From positions 1 to 14,767 of the forward strand of contig JBILTL010000044.1 in assembly GCA_044371535.1 (NCBI GenBank): a stretch of DNA of 14,767 bases, read 5' to 3'. The DNA comes from CAIZGX01 sp044371535. GTDB taxonomy: Bacteria; Bacteroidota; Bacteroidia; Flavobacteriales_D; Sanyastnellaceae. The translations under genes and the position numbers were made by a program. Positions 6,557 to 13,795 of the stretch are shown piece by piece. How positions within the stretch are numbered: position 1 is the first letter of the stretch; each line of letters starts with the position of its first letter. Under the pieces are notes generated by a model, which worked only from the letters and a program-made list of their open reading frames with translations, had not been told where the DNA came from and made no database searches.

Positions 6557-7953
6557 GCATTCCACTTTCCAACAAAGAAGAGAGAAATTTCTTTTTCGCG
6601 TTGGTTGTTTTTAAATGCTTACTCTTTGCTTACCTCTTTTTTCAATATTCAAATTACTGGCAGTCAGGACCTATTGAAGGTATTGCCGTTCATGCCGGAG
6701 ATACTTCAGGATATTTCAATCCAGCAGAATCGTTAGCACAAGGCGCAGGCTATTCAAGTGTTTGTCGCATGCCGGCGTTCGTGCCGATTTATTCAGCAGT
6801 TAGCGCAGTCTTCAATCCTTATGTCGCTTATCAGTTTGTTATAATTCTTCAATTCGTCTTAGCATTACTCAGTGTGATTTGGGTTGCTCGAATAGCTGGA
6901 AATCTTGCTCAGAATAAGAAGGCGTATTATTTAGCAGGAAGTATCTACGCAGTTTCTTTGCTTATCGCTGTTTGGGATCCGATGCTTCTCTCCGATAGCC
7001 TTGGAAATTCTTTTTTGATTCTCGCGTTTTATTTAGCCATTCGTTTCAAAAACGAATTGAATTGGAAGCTTGTTTTTTGGTCGTCGTTGTTTTTGACTTG
7101 GTCTATTTTCTTCCGACAAATTCACGTGCTCTTCATTCCGTTTCTCTATTTTCTTTTGTTGAAGCGAACACACTTCTTCAAATCTTCGATTCTCTTCGGG
7201 GTGCCGTTGTTCTTGGCTTTCGGAAGTTGGACGGCATACAACTATTCGAAGACGAATCGATTCATTCCAATGGTGGATTCCTTTTCTTCATGCTACGGAT
7301 ACATGCCAGAACAGTTGGTCGCTATTCGGGATTTGGTCATTGCTTGGGGAGAAGATTGTCAGCCTTGGGTTCCGAATTCTGCCTCGAATTATTTAATCGC
7401 GAAAGACGGTTGCTCTACTTCACCCTTGAATGAGCGTCATTACACAACCGCATACGGAGCTGAAGAAATGAAGCACTTGAAAGAAGACTACCATCGCTTT
7501 TATTACGAATTGGAAGGAACTTCGAAAGACAGCTTGGGGAATGAAATAGTTTCACGCGCTCGGAAGTACAAGTCGGCATATATGCATGAACATCCTTCCG
7601 ATTATTATCTTTTGAATCGTTTTCGTTTGATGAAGCAATTCTTGTTTCCAGCGCGAATAGACAACATTCCAGGTCCAGCTTTCGCTCAAATGAACCTCAT
7701 TCAAAAGGGAGAGAAAGTTGGGTCTTATGCCTTGTTAATCTTGGTGAATCTTCTCGCGCTATTGCTTTTCATTCCGGTTATTTTGAAAGATTGGAAAGGC
7801 CGTTGGTGGCTTGTTTCCTCATGGTTGTTGTTCGTTGTTTTAGGCGGTGTACTTGGATTCATTGAGCAGCGTTATTTGGTTCCGTGTTATTTCTTCTTTA
7901 CGATTATTGTTGCGGTTGGAATTTCAAGTTGGAAATTGAAACGCAGCGCGTAA
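6538..7953 (+). CDS. Multi-pass membrane glycosyltransferase, GT-C (PMT/ArnT)-like
   Basis: The 471-residue protein has about nine to ten hydrophobic helices. The first external loop follows the GT-C plan: HAGDTSGYFNPAESLAQG (52-69) with an acidic residue just before the loop helix, and then RMPAFVPIYS (77-86), resembling the R-x-P-G-x-P motif of PMT/ArnT-type enzymes. Near the C-terminus, IEQRYLVPCYF (443-453) resembles the usual E-R-Y-x-x-P segment. A large hydrophilic stretch lies at about 250-370. Such enzymes take a sugar from a polyprenyl-phosphate donor outside the cytoplasm and pass it to a lipid, protein or glycan. The start at 6538 overlaps the aminotransferase gene by 19 bases, and the next methionine, at residue 78, would remove the catalytic loop. 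Together with the GT2 and SMR-like genes this completes an Arn-type set. The acceptor is unknown. Confidence 0.75.
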   Translation: MFESRLSIPLSNKEERNFFFALVVFKCLLFAYLFFQYSNYWQSGPIEGIAVHAGDTSGYFNPAESLAQGAGYSSVCRMPAFVPIYSAVSAVFNPYVAYQFVIILQFVLALLSVIWVARIAGNLAQNKKAYYLAGSIYAVSLLIAVWDPMLLSDSLGNSFLILAFYLAIRFKNELNWKLVFWSSLFLTWSIFFRQIHVLFIPFLYFLLLKRTHFFKSSILFGVPLFLAFGSWTAYNYSKTNRFIPMVDSFSSCYGYMPEQLVAIRDLVIAWGEDCQPWVPNSASNYLIAKDGCSTSPLNERHYTTAYGAEEMKHLKEDYHRFYYELEGTSKDSLGNEIVSRARKYKSAYMHEHPSDYYLLNRFRLMKQFLFPARIDNIPGPAFAQMNLIQKGEKVGSYALLILVNLLALLLFIPVILKDWKGRWWLVSSWLLFVVLGGVLGFIEQRYLVPCYFFFTIIVAVGISSWKLKRSA

Positions 7954-7964
7954 ATTTGAAGAAT

Positions 7965-9122
7965 ATGCAAATCGTACTTTTTGAAGACCACTTGGTCAAT
8001 TCATTTTTACCGCTATCGCACACGCGGGCAATTGCCGACTTGTTTGCTGGAATGTATTCCGTTCAAGATCGTTGGAAATTGTTTTTCGAGAATGATTCAG
8101 TTTTCATTCAAACAAGAAATTCTCTTCAAGATCTTTATGGTGTAATTCCAGCAGGAGAGAAGGTGTATATCAATGCACGTGTCATTCCAAACCAAGAAGC
8201 GGTTGCCGCGATTCAAAGTTTGAAATCCAATGAAGCGTTCTTCATTCACGATGTATGCGTTGCCGCGAAAGGTTTGCACATGAATTGGGATTCTTTCGAG
8301 CATCGAGCTTGGACAGTAGAAGCCATGTGGTTGAACGGAATAACAGATTTGTTTTCAGTAAACGATTACTTACTTCATGCTGATTTCGCTTTAGCGAACA
8401 AAAATGACGGAGCGAAGCCTAGTCAATATTGTAGAGTCATAGGTGAAGAGAAGAACTTATTCATTCATTCAACCGCAAAGGTTTCAGATGCAGTTTTAAA
8501 TATTGAAAGTGGACCAATCTTTATCGATGAAGGCGCTGAGGTGATGGAAGGAAGTATGTTGCGTGGACCGCTATACATTGGTAAGCACGCGGTGTTGAAG
8601 ATGGGAACGAAGTGCTACGGGCCTTCGTCATTTGGTGAAGAATGCAGAATAGGAGGAGAGACTTCGAATGTTGTTTTTCATCCGTTCAGTAATAAAGGTC
8701 ACGACGGTTTTTTAGGAAATGCGGTCATTGGTTCTTGGGTGAATTTCGGAGCCGACTCGAATTGCAGTAACTTGAAGAACAACTACAGCACGATTTCAAT
8801 TTCAAACGATGTAGATCGAAATGAAATTAATACCGGTCTTACTTTTTGCGGAGCCCTTGTAGGTGATCACGCGAAATTCGGAATTAACACCATGCTCAAT
8901 ACCGGCACCTACATTGGCGTTGCGGCGAATGTTTTTGCGGGAGACTTTCCGCCAAAATGTGTTCCTTCATTTACTTGGGGAACGGGCGTAGTGGAGCACA
9001 ACTTAGATAAGGCTATTCAAACAGCGGAGCGTATGATGCAACGCAGAGGCAAGGAAATGTCAGCGGCTGAAAGAGCCGTATTGGCGTATGTATTTAAAAT
9101 AACCGCTGCTTCTCGGTCATAA
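7965..9122 (+). CDS. GlmU-like UDP-GlcNAc diphosphorylase/acetyltransferase, Bacteroidota type
   Basis: Read from the ATG at 7965, 11 bases after the previous stop, this gives 385 residues starting MQIVLFEDHLVNSFLPLSHT. The frame is open further upstream, but that part overlaps the membrane protein gene and looks unlike the family. The N-terminus (PLSHTRAIADLFAGMYSVQDRW, positions 16-37) is the altered nucleotidyltransferase start seen in the alternative GlmU family of Bacteroidota (TIGR03991, from memory). It lacks the classical LAAGxGTRM loop. The C-terminal half is a left-handed beta-helix with LRGPLYIGKHAVL, GGETSNVV, FSNKGHDGFLG, GSWVNFGADSNCSNLKNNYS and GINTMLNTGTYIG. It probably makes a sugar nucleotide such as UDP-GlcNAc. 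It could be the cell's housekeeping enzyme and need not serve the upstream cluster alone. Confidence 0.85.
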   Translation: MQIVLFEDHLVNSFLPLSHTRAIADLFAGMYSVQDRWKLFFENDSVFIQTRNSLQDLYGVIPAGEKVYINARVIPNQEAVAAIQSLKSNEAFFIHDVCVAAKGLHMNWDSFEHRAWTVEAMWLNGITDLFSVNDYLLHADFALANKNDGAKPSQYCRVIGEEKNLFIHSTAKVSDAVLNIESGPIFIDEGAEVMEGSMLRGPLYIGKHAVLKMGTKCYGPSSFGEECRIGGETSNVVFHPFSNKGHDGFLGNAVIGSWVNFGADSNCSNLKNNYSTISISNDVDRNEINTGLTFCGALVGDHAKFGINTMLNTGTYIGVAANVFAGDFPPKCVPSFTWGTGVVEHNLDKAIQTAERMMQRRGKEMSAAERAVLAYVFKITAASRS

Positions 9123-9166
9123 AGGCAGAGGAAAATTAGTGGCATTGACATTGAAAATCGGGGAGT

Positions 9167-11587
9167 ATGAACAAAGAAGTAGAGCACTATTTTTTTTCTG
9201 ACGAAGAAAACAATCACGAATATATTCCTCTGATTTCAGCAGAGGACGAAGACAATATGGCGAATGAGGAAACACCTGAGGTGTTGCCCATTTTGCCGCT
9301 TAGAAACACTGTTCTTTTTCCAGGTGTGGTCATTCCAATTACGGTTGGAAGAGACCGCAGTATTCGCTTAATTCAAGACGCCAATGCAGGAACGAAGACC
9401 ATTGGGGTTGTTGCTCAGCGCAATGCCGATATGGAAGACCCGTCGTTCGAAGACCTTCACCACATAGGAACTCAGGCTACTATTCTTCGCATGTTACGCA
9501 TGCCTGATGGAAGCACGACTGTTATTCTTCAAGGAAAGAAGCGCTTCTCGATTCAAGGCTTGGTAAACACAGAGCCCTACTTTGAAGCGCAAGTCACTGC
9601 TTTCGAAGAAATCAACAAGAAGGCAGGAAGAAAAGAGCAGCAAGCCTTGTTTGAATCGCTTCGCGATCACGCATTAAATATCATCAACCTCTCGCCGGAT
9701 ATCCCGAGTGAAGCAGCATTGGCGATTAAGAATATCAACGGTTTGTCTTTCCTCACCAACTTCATTTCTTCGAACATGAAGGCAGATGTAGAGAAGAAGC
9801 AAGAGTTGTTAGAGATTGCGGATCTAGAGGAAAGAGCGAAGAAAGTATTCGAGCAATTGCACAACGATTTGCAAATGCTCGAAATGAAGAAAGAGATTCA
9901 GAAGAAGGTTCACATTGATATTTCGAAACAACAACGTGAATATTTCTTAACGCAGCAGATCAAGCAAATTCAAGATGAATTAGGTGCCAATCCACAGAAG
10001 GAAGAGATTGATGCTAAGCGTGAAAAAGGGAAGTTGAAGTCGTGGCCAGAGAATGTTCAGTTGGCATTCGAAAAAGAATTGGCTAAGCTCGAGCGCATGA
10101 ACCCGCAAGCAGCGGAATACAGCGTTCAATCGAATTACCTCGAATTGTTGTTAGACCTTCCTTGGAATGAAACCAGTGAAGACAATTTCGATTTGATTCA
10201 CGCCAAGGAAATTTTGGATCGCGATCACTTCGGTTTGGAAAAAGTGAAGGAAAGAATTTTAGAGCACCTTGCTGTATTGAAAATTAAGGGCGACATGAAG
10301 TCGCCAATCATCTGCTTATACGGCCCTCCAGGTGTGGGTAAGACTTCTTTGGGGAAGAGTGTTGCTGAAGCATTGGGAAGAAAATACGTGCGCATGTCAT
10401 TAGGCGGATTGCACGATGAAGCAGAGATTCGCGGACATCGCAAGACTTACATTGGCGCTATGCCTGGACGCGTTATTCAGAACTTGAAGAAAGTTGGAAC
10501 ATCGAATCCGCTTTTCGTTTTAGATGAAATAGATAAGATGGGGCAGGGGGTTCACGGAGATCCGAGTTCCGCTATGTTGGAGGTCCTAGATCCAGAGCAG
10601 AATCATGCCTTTTACGACAATTTCGTTGAGTTGGAATACGACCTTTCGAAGGTCATGTTCGTCGCAACGTGTAATTCACTTTCCACCTTGCAACCTGCGC
10701 TTCGCGATCGTTTAGAGATCATTGAAGTAAACGGATATACCCTTGAAGAAAAATTAGAAATTGCGAAGCGCCATTTGGTGCCGAAGCAATTAACCGAAAA
10801 CGGATTAACCGAAAGGAACATCGCCTTCACTGAAGAAGTGTTGGCGTTTCTGATTGAATCGTACACCAACGAAAGTGGTGTGCGTGCTTTAGAAAAGCGC
10901 ATTGGTAAGATGGTGCGTCACCGCGCGAAGCAGATGGCTTTCAAAGAAAAGTTCAAGACAACTCTAACAACCGATGACGTTTCGAAGGCCTTAGGTGTGA
11001 GCTATGAAAAAGACCGCTATGCCGACAACGATGTTGCTGGAGTAGTTACAGGATTAGCCTGGACGCCAACGGGTGGAGATATTTTGTTTATTGAATCAAG
11101 CTTAACGCAAGGGAAAGGTCGATTGACTTTAACTGGAAATTTGGGCGACGTAATGAAGGAAAGCGCAACACTTGCGCTAGAATATTTGAAAGCACATTCG
11201 AGCCTGTTAGACATGGAAGCGAAAGTCTTCGATGAAACGAATGTGCATATTCACGTCCCTCAAGGCGCCGTTCCAAAAGACGGCCCAAGCGCAGGAATTA
11301 CCATGTTAACGGCGCTTGCGTCAGCCTTCACAAAACGAAAAGTGAAGAAGTTTCTCGCCATGTCCGGAGAGATTACACTCCGAGGTAAAGTCCTTCCCGT
11401 AGGCGGAGTTCGCGAGAAAATTCTCGCGGCGAAGCGCGCAGGAATCAAAGAAATTATTCTCTGTGAAAAGAATCGCAAAGACATCGATGAAATCGACGAG
11501 CGCTATTTGAAAGGATTGAAATTTCATTTCGTTACAGACATGTACGAAGTGCTAGACAAAGCCCTTCTCAAAGAAAAAGCAAAGTAA
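9167..11587 (+). CDS. lon: ATP-dependent protease Lon (endopeptidase La)
   Basis: The 806 residues cover the complete Lon layout. The N-terminal substrate-binding domain begins near PILPLRNTVLFPGVVIP (41-57), and a helical region follows to about 330. The AAA+ module carries Walker A GPPGVGKT (386-393) and Walker B LFVLDEID (with Asp453 and Glu454). The C-terminal protease domain has the catalytic dyad Ser708 in KDGPSAGITM and Lys751 in REKILAAKRAG. The 43-residue gap between them equals that in E. coli Lon (Ser679/Lys722). I kept the start at 9167 although residue 31 is also a methionine, because the acidic leader (EYIPLISAEDEDNM) matches the N-terminus usual in Bacteroidota Lon, as I recall it. 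It degrades misfolded and regulatory proteins in the cytoplasm. It has a GGGGAG stretch just before the start and 44 bases separating it from the upstream gene. Confidence 0.97.
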   Translation: MNKEVEHYFFSDEENNHEYIPLISAEDEDNMANEETPEVLPILPLRNTVLFPGVVIPITVGRDRSIRLIQDANAGTKTIGVVAQRNADMEDPSFEDLHHIGTQATILRMLRMPDGSTTVILQGKKRFSIQGLVNTEPYFEAQVTAFEEINKKAGRKEQQALFESLRDHALNIINLSPDIPSEAALAIKNINGLSFLTNFISSNMKADVEKKQELLEIADLEERAKKVFEQLHNDLQMLEMKKEIQKKVHIDISKQQREYFLTQQIKQIQDELGANPQKEEIDAKREKGKLKSWPENVQLAFEKELAKLERMNPQAAEYSVQSNYLELLLDLPWNETSEDNFDLIHAKEILDRDHFGLEKVKERILEHLAVLKIKGDMKSPIICLYGPPGVGKTSLGKSVAEALGRKYVRMSLGGLHDEAEIRGHRKTYIGAMPGRVIQNLKKVGTSNPLFVLDEIDKMGQGVHGDPSSAMLEVLDPEQNHAFYDNFVELEYDLSKVMFVATCNSLSTLQPALRDRLEIIEVNGYTLEEKLEIAKRHLVPKQLTENGLTERNIAFTEEVLAFLIESYTNESGVRALEKRIGKMVRHRAKQMAFKEKFKTTLTTDDVSKALGVSYEKDRYADNDVAGVVTGLAWTPTGGDILFIESSLTQGKGRLTLTGNLGDVMKESATLALEYLKAHSSLLDMEAKVFDETNVHIHVPQGAVPKDGPSAGITMLTALASAFTKRKVKKFLAMSGEITLRGKVLPVGGVREKILAAKRAGIKEIILCEKNRKDIDEIDERYLKGLKFHFVTDMYEVLDKALLKEKAK

Positions 11588-11634
11588 GCTGTGAAATATA
11601 TTCAGAACTATTTCGTTACTTGCAGGCCTGAATC

Positions 11635-12657
11635 ATGAAAAAGCACCTGGTTACCCTTCTATTATGCGCAGCTACTTTGTCTAGCTTCGCCCAAGCGGGC
11701 ACCACTGTTTTTTCTGGAATGAACGTTTTTGGCTCAGCTCGTGTTGCCGCTATGGGCGGCAATGCCATTGCAATCTGTGCAAGCGACATCAACACCGCAG
11801 CGATCAATCCAGCGTTAATTGATTCGTTCATAGATCGTAAGCTCGCCATGAGCTACGTTCGTTATTTCGGTCAGTCGAATTTCGGATATACGTCCTACGG
11901 ATTCCATCCAGCAAAAAGTAAGTTTGCCTTTGCGGGCACACTGCAATATTTCGGATACGGTGAAAGTGCGCGCCTAGATGGTTTGGGCAATGACTTAGGT
12001 ACATTCTCTTCAAATGAATACGCATTAACACTTGGAGCTTCCTACAAGGTCGATTCACTGTGGCGTGTAGGTCTTAACTTTAAGAATCTATATTCTGTTT
12101 TCGACACTTATTATTCTTACGGTATGGCCATAGATGCTGCCGCAACATACTATCAGCCTAGAACCAACTTCGCAGCAAGTTTCGTTCTGAAAAATGTAGG
12201 TATGCAACTCGTGACCTTCCGCGAAAGTTCAAGAGAAAAACTTCCTTTAGAATTTCAAATCGGTATTAGCAAACGTCCGAAGAACGCACCGTTCTTATTT
12301 CACATCGCCTACGAGAATGTTCAGAAATGGAATGTGAAATACACCGACCCGAATGCTGTGGTAATAGTAGATCCACTGACAGGCTTGCCTGTTGAAGATC
12401 GCACTTGGGAGTTTGGTGATCAACTCATGAGACACATCGTTATAGGAACTGAAATTATTTTTGGAAGTAATGTTCGAATAGGTTTGGGTTACAATTACCG
12501 CCAGCGTATGGAATTATCTATTCCGAATAGACCGGCAACAGCAGGACTTTCATTAGGTACAACCATAAACTTCAAGAAGTTTCAATTGAGCTTCGGAAGA
12601 AGTATTTATCACGTGGCTGGTGGTTCGAACCACCTTACCTTCACCACTCAGCTCTAA
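11635..12657 (+). CDS. porQ: Type IX secretion system protein PorQ
   Basis: The 340-residue product opens with a clear signal peptide (MKKHLVTLLLCAATLSSFAQ, cleavage probably around residue 19-21). The mature part begins with FSGMNVFGSARVAAMGGNAIA, and then the run SDINTAAINPALID. This is the PorQ/PorV-like start, in which a glycine-rich strand and an 'N-P-A' turn lead into an outer-membrane beta-barrel. Alternating strands with aromatic ends fill the rest (YTSYGFHPAKSKFAFAGTL, YALTLGASYKV, RIGLGYNYRQRMEL), and the protein ends in a strand (HLTFTTQL), as outer-membrane barrels do. PorQ belongs to the T9SS attachment machinery in Porphyromonas gingivalis and relatives. It starts 47 bases after lon with no convincing promoter or terminator between them. 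It fits the T9SS cargo gene at the right edge of the window. PorV would be the main alternative, but the size and N-terminus fit PorQ better. Confidence 0.82.
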   Translation: MKKHLVTLLLCAATLSSFAQAGTTVFSGMNVFGSARVAAMGGNAIAICASDINTAAINPALIDSFIDRKLAMSYVRYFGQSNFGYTSYGFHPAKSKFAFAGTLQYFGYGESARLDGLGNDLGTFSSNEYALTLGASYKVDSLWRVGLNFKNLYSVFDTYYSYGMAIDAAATYYQPRTNFAASFVLKNVGMQLVTFRESSREKLPLEFQIGISKRPKNAPFLFHIAYENVQKWNVKYTDPNAVVIVDPLTGLPVEDRTWEFGDQLMRHIVIGTEIIFGSNVRIGLGYNYRQRMELSIPNRPATAGLSLGTTINFKKFQLSFGRSIYHVAGGSNHLTFTTQL

Positions 12658-12670
12658 ACGATTTTCGCTA

Positions 12671-12702
12671 TTTGTGAAATTCGAGCATGAGCATTAGCTT
12701 TA
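12671..12702 (+). promoter_or_regulatory. Candidate Bacteroidota-type promoter for the aldolase gene
   Basis: TTTG at 12671-12674 and TAGCTTTA at 12695-12702 are 20 bases apart. The Bacteroidota consensus is TTG near -33 and TAnnTTTG near -7 with about 19-21 bases between. The -7 box here matches in all but its last base. Transcription would start near 12708-12710, leaving a leader of about a dozen A/T-rich bases before the ATG at 12721. No other promoter in the window looks this good, though the motif is short enough to occur by chance. Confidence 0.45.
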
Positions 12703-12720
12703 CAACTTCAATTTAAATTT

Positions 12721-13785
12721 ATGAAATTCAAATCAGGCGTATTAACCGGTGACGAAGTTACCGAGGTGTTGAACGATGCTAAAGCTCATGGCTATGCATT
12801 GCCAGCAGTAAATGTTATTTCAACCAATAGCGTAAATGCAGTTCTTGAAACCGCACGTGATTTGAATTCGCCAGTGGTTATTCAATTCAGCAATGGAGGT
12901 GGTGCGTTCTACGCTGGTAAAGGACTTGATAATAAAAATCAGGAGGCTGCTGTGTTGGGCTCTGTAAGCGGTGCGCATCATGTGCATTTAATGGCGAAGG
13001 CCTATGGTGTTCCCGTAATCATGCACACAGATCACTGCGCGAAGAATTTACTTCCTTGGATGGACGGAATGCTTCAGCACGGTATGGAACATTTCGAAAG
13101 AACAGGTCGTTCGTTATTCAGTTCACACATGCTTGATTTTTCTGAAGAGCCTCTTCATGAAAACATCGAATTAAGTGTTGAGTATTTCAAGAAGATGACT
13201 CAAATGGGAGTAACCCTTGAGATTGAGTTGGGTGTTACCGGTGGGGAAGAAGATGGTGTTGACAATAGCGATGTAGATAGCAGCAAACTGTACACTCAAC
13301 CCGAGGAAGTAGCTTATGCTTATGAGCACATGAACGCGGTTTCGAATCGCTTCACCGTAGCGGCAGCATTTGGAAATGTACACGGTGTATACAAGCCAGG
13401 AAACGTAAAACTTTCTCCAATTATCTTGAACAACTCGCAAGAATACATTCAAAGTAAATTTAACACCGGTGCGAAGCCAGTGAATTTTGTATTCCACGGT
13501 GGAAGCGGTTCTTCTCGTGAAGAAATTCGCGAAGCAATCTCATACGGTGCTGTGAAAATGAATATCGATACCGATATGCAATGGGCATACATGGTTGGAA
13601 TTCGCAATTACATGTCAGGGAAGGCGGCGTATTTGCAAAACCAAATTGGTAATCCAGATGGAGACGATAAGCCAAACAAGAAGTTCTACGATCCACGTGT
13701 TTGGTTACGAGAAGGAGAAAAGGAATTCGTTGCTCGTTTGAAGCAAGCATTCGAAGATTTAAATGCAGTAGGGCGAAACGCGTAA
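12721..13785 (+). CDS. fbaA: Class II fructose-bisphosphate aldolase
   Basis: This 354-residue protein is a class IIA zinc-dependent aldolase, cleaving fructose 1,6-bisphosphate to dihydroxyacetone phosphate and glyceraldehyde 3-phosphate in glycolysis and doing the reverse in gluconeogenesis. All key residues of E. coli FbaA appear at a constant offset of five: Asp104 and His105 in HTDHCAKNLLPW, Glu169 in LEIELGVTGGEEDG, His221 in GNVHGVYKPGN and His259 in FHGGSGSS. NIDTDMQWAY (281-290) forms the phosphate-binding end. The length matches the family. A candidate promoter lies just upstream, so it may be transcribed apart from porQ. The gene ends in TAA at 13783-13785, directly against the stop of the convergent minus-strand gene. 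Confidence 0.97.
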   Translation: MKFKSGVLTGDEVTEVLNDAKAHGYALPAVNVISTNSVNAVLETARDLNSPVVIQFSNGGGAFYAGKGLDNKNQEAAVLGSVSGAHHVHLMAKAYGVPVIMHTDHCAKNLLPWMDGMLQHGMEHFERTGRSLFSSHMLDFSEEPLHENIELSVEYFKKMTQMGVTLEIELGVTGGEEDGVDNSDVDSSKLYTQPEEVAYAYEHMNAVSNRFTVAAAFGNVHGVYKPGNVKLSPIILNNSQEYIQSKFNTGAKPVNFVFHGGSGSSREEIREAISYGAVKMNIDTDMQWAYMVGIRNYMSGKAAYLQNQIGNPDGDDKPNKKFYDPRVWLREGEKEFVARLKQAFEDLNAVGRNA

Positions 13786-13795
13786 TTAACGCGTT
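13777..13795. repeat. Inverted repeat over two abutting stop codons, possible two-way terminator
   Basis: AACGCGT (13777-13783), a five-base loop AATTA and ACGCGTT (13789-13795) form a perfect 7-base-pair stem. It spans the stop codon of the aldolase gene and that of the minus-strand gene. Its position between convergent genes suits a bidirectional terminator, but neither side has a proper T run, so the function is unsure. Confidence 0.4.

Noticed and set aside
7884..7964. Extension of the GlmU-like gene upstream to 7884
   Set aside because: The extra 27 residues overlap the membrane protein gene, while the family's N-terminus (MQIVLFEDH) begins exactly at 7965.
9123..9166. Possible promoter or terminator between the GlmU-like gene and lon
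   Set aside because: Neither a -7/-33 pair at proper spacing nor a hairpin with a T run could be found in these 44 bases.
11588..11634. Possible promoter (TATATTCA at 11597) before porQ
   Set aside because: Only part of the -7 box matches and no TTG lies at the right distance upstream, so porQ may depend on read-through from lon.
13171..13497. A 108-codon minus-strand frame inside the aldolase gene
   Set aside because: The aldolase is fully conserved on the plus strand, with all zinc and catalytic residues, and the minus-strand frame has no domain pattern.
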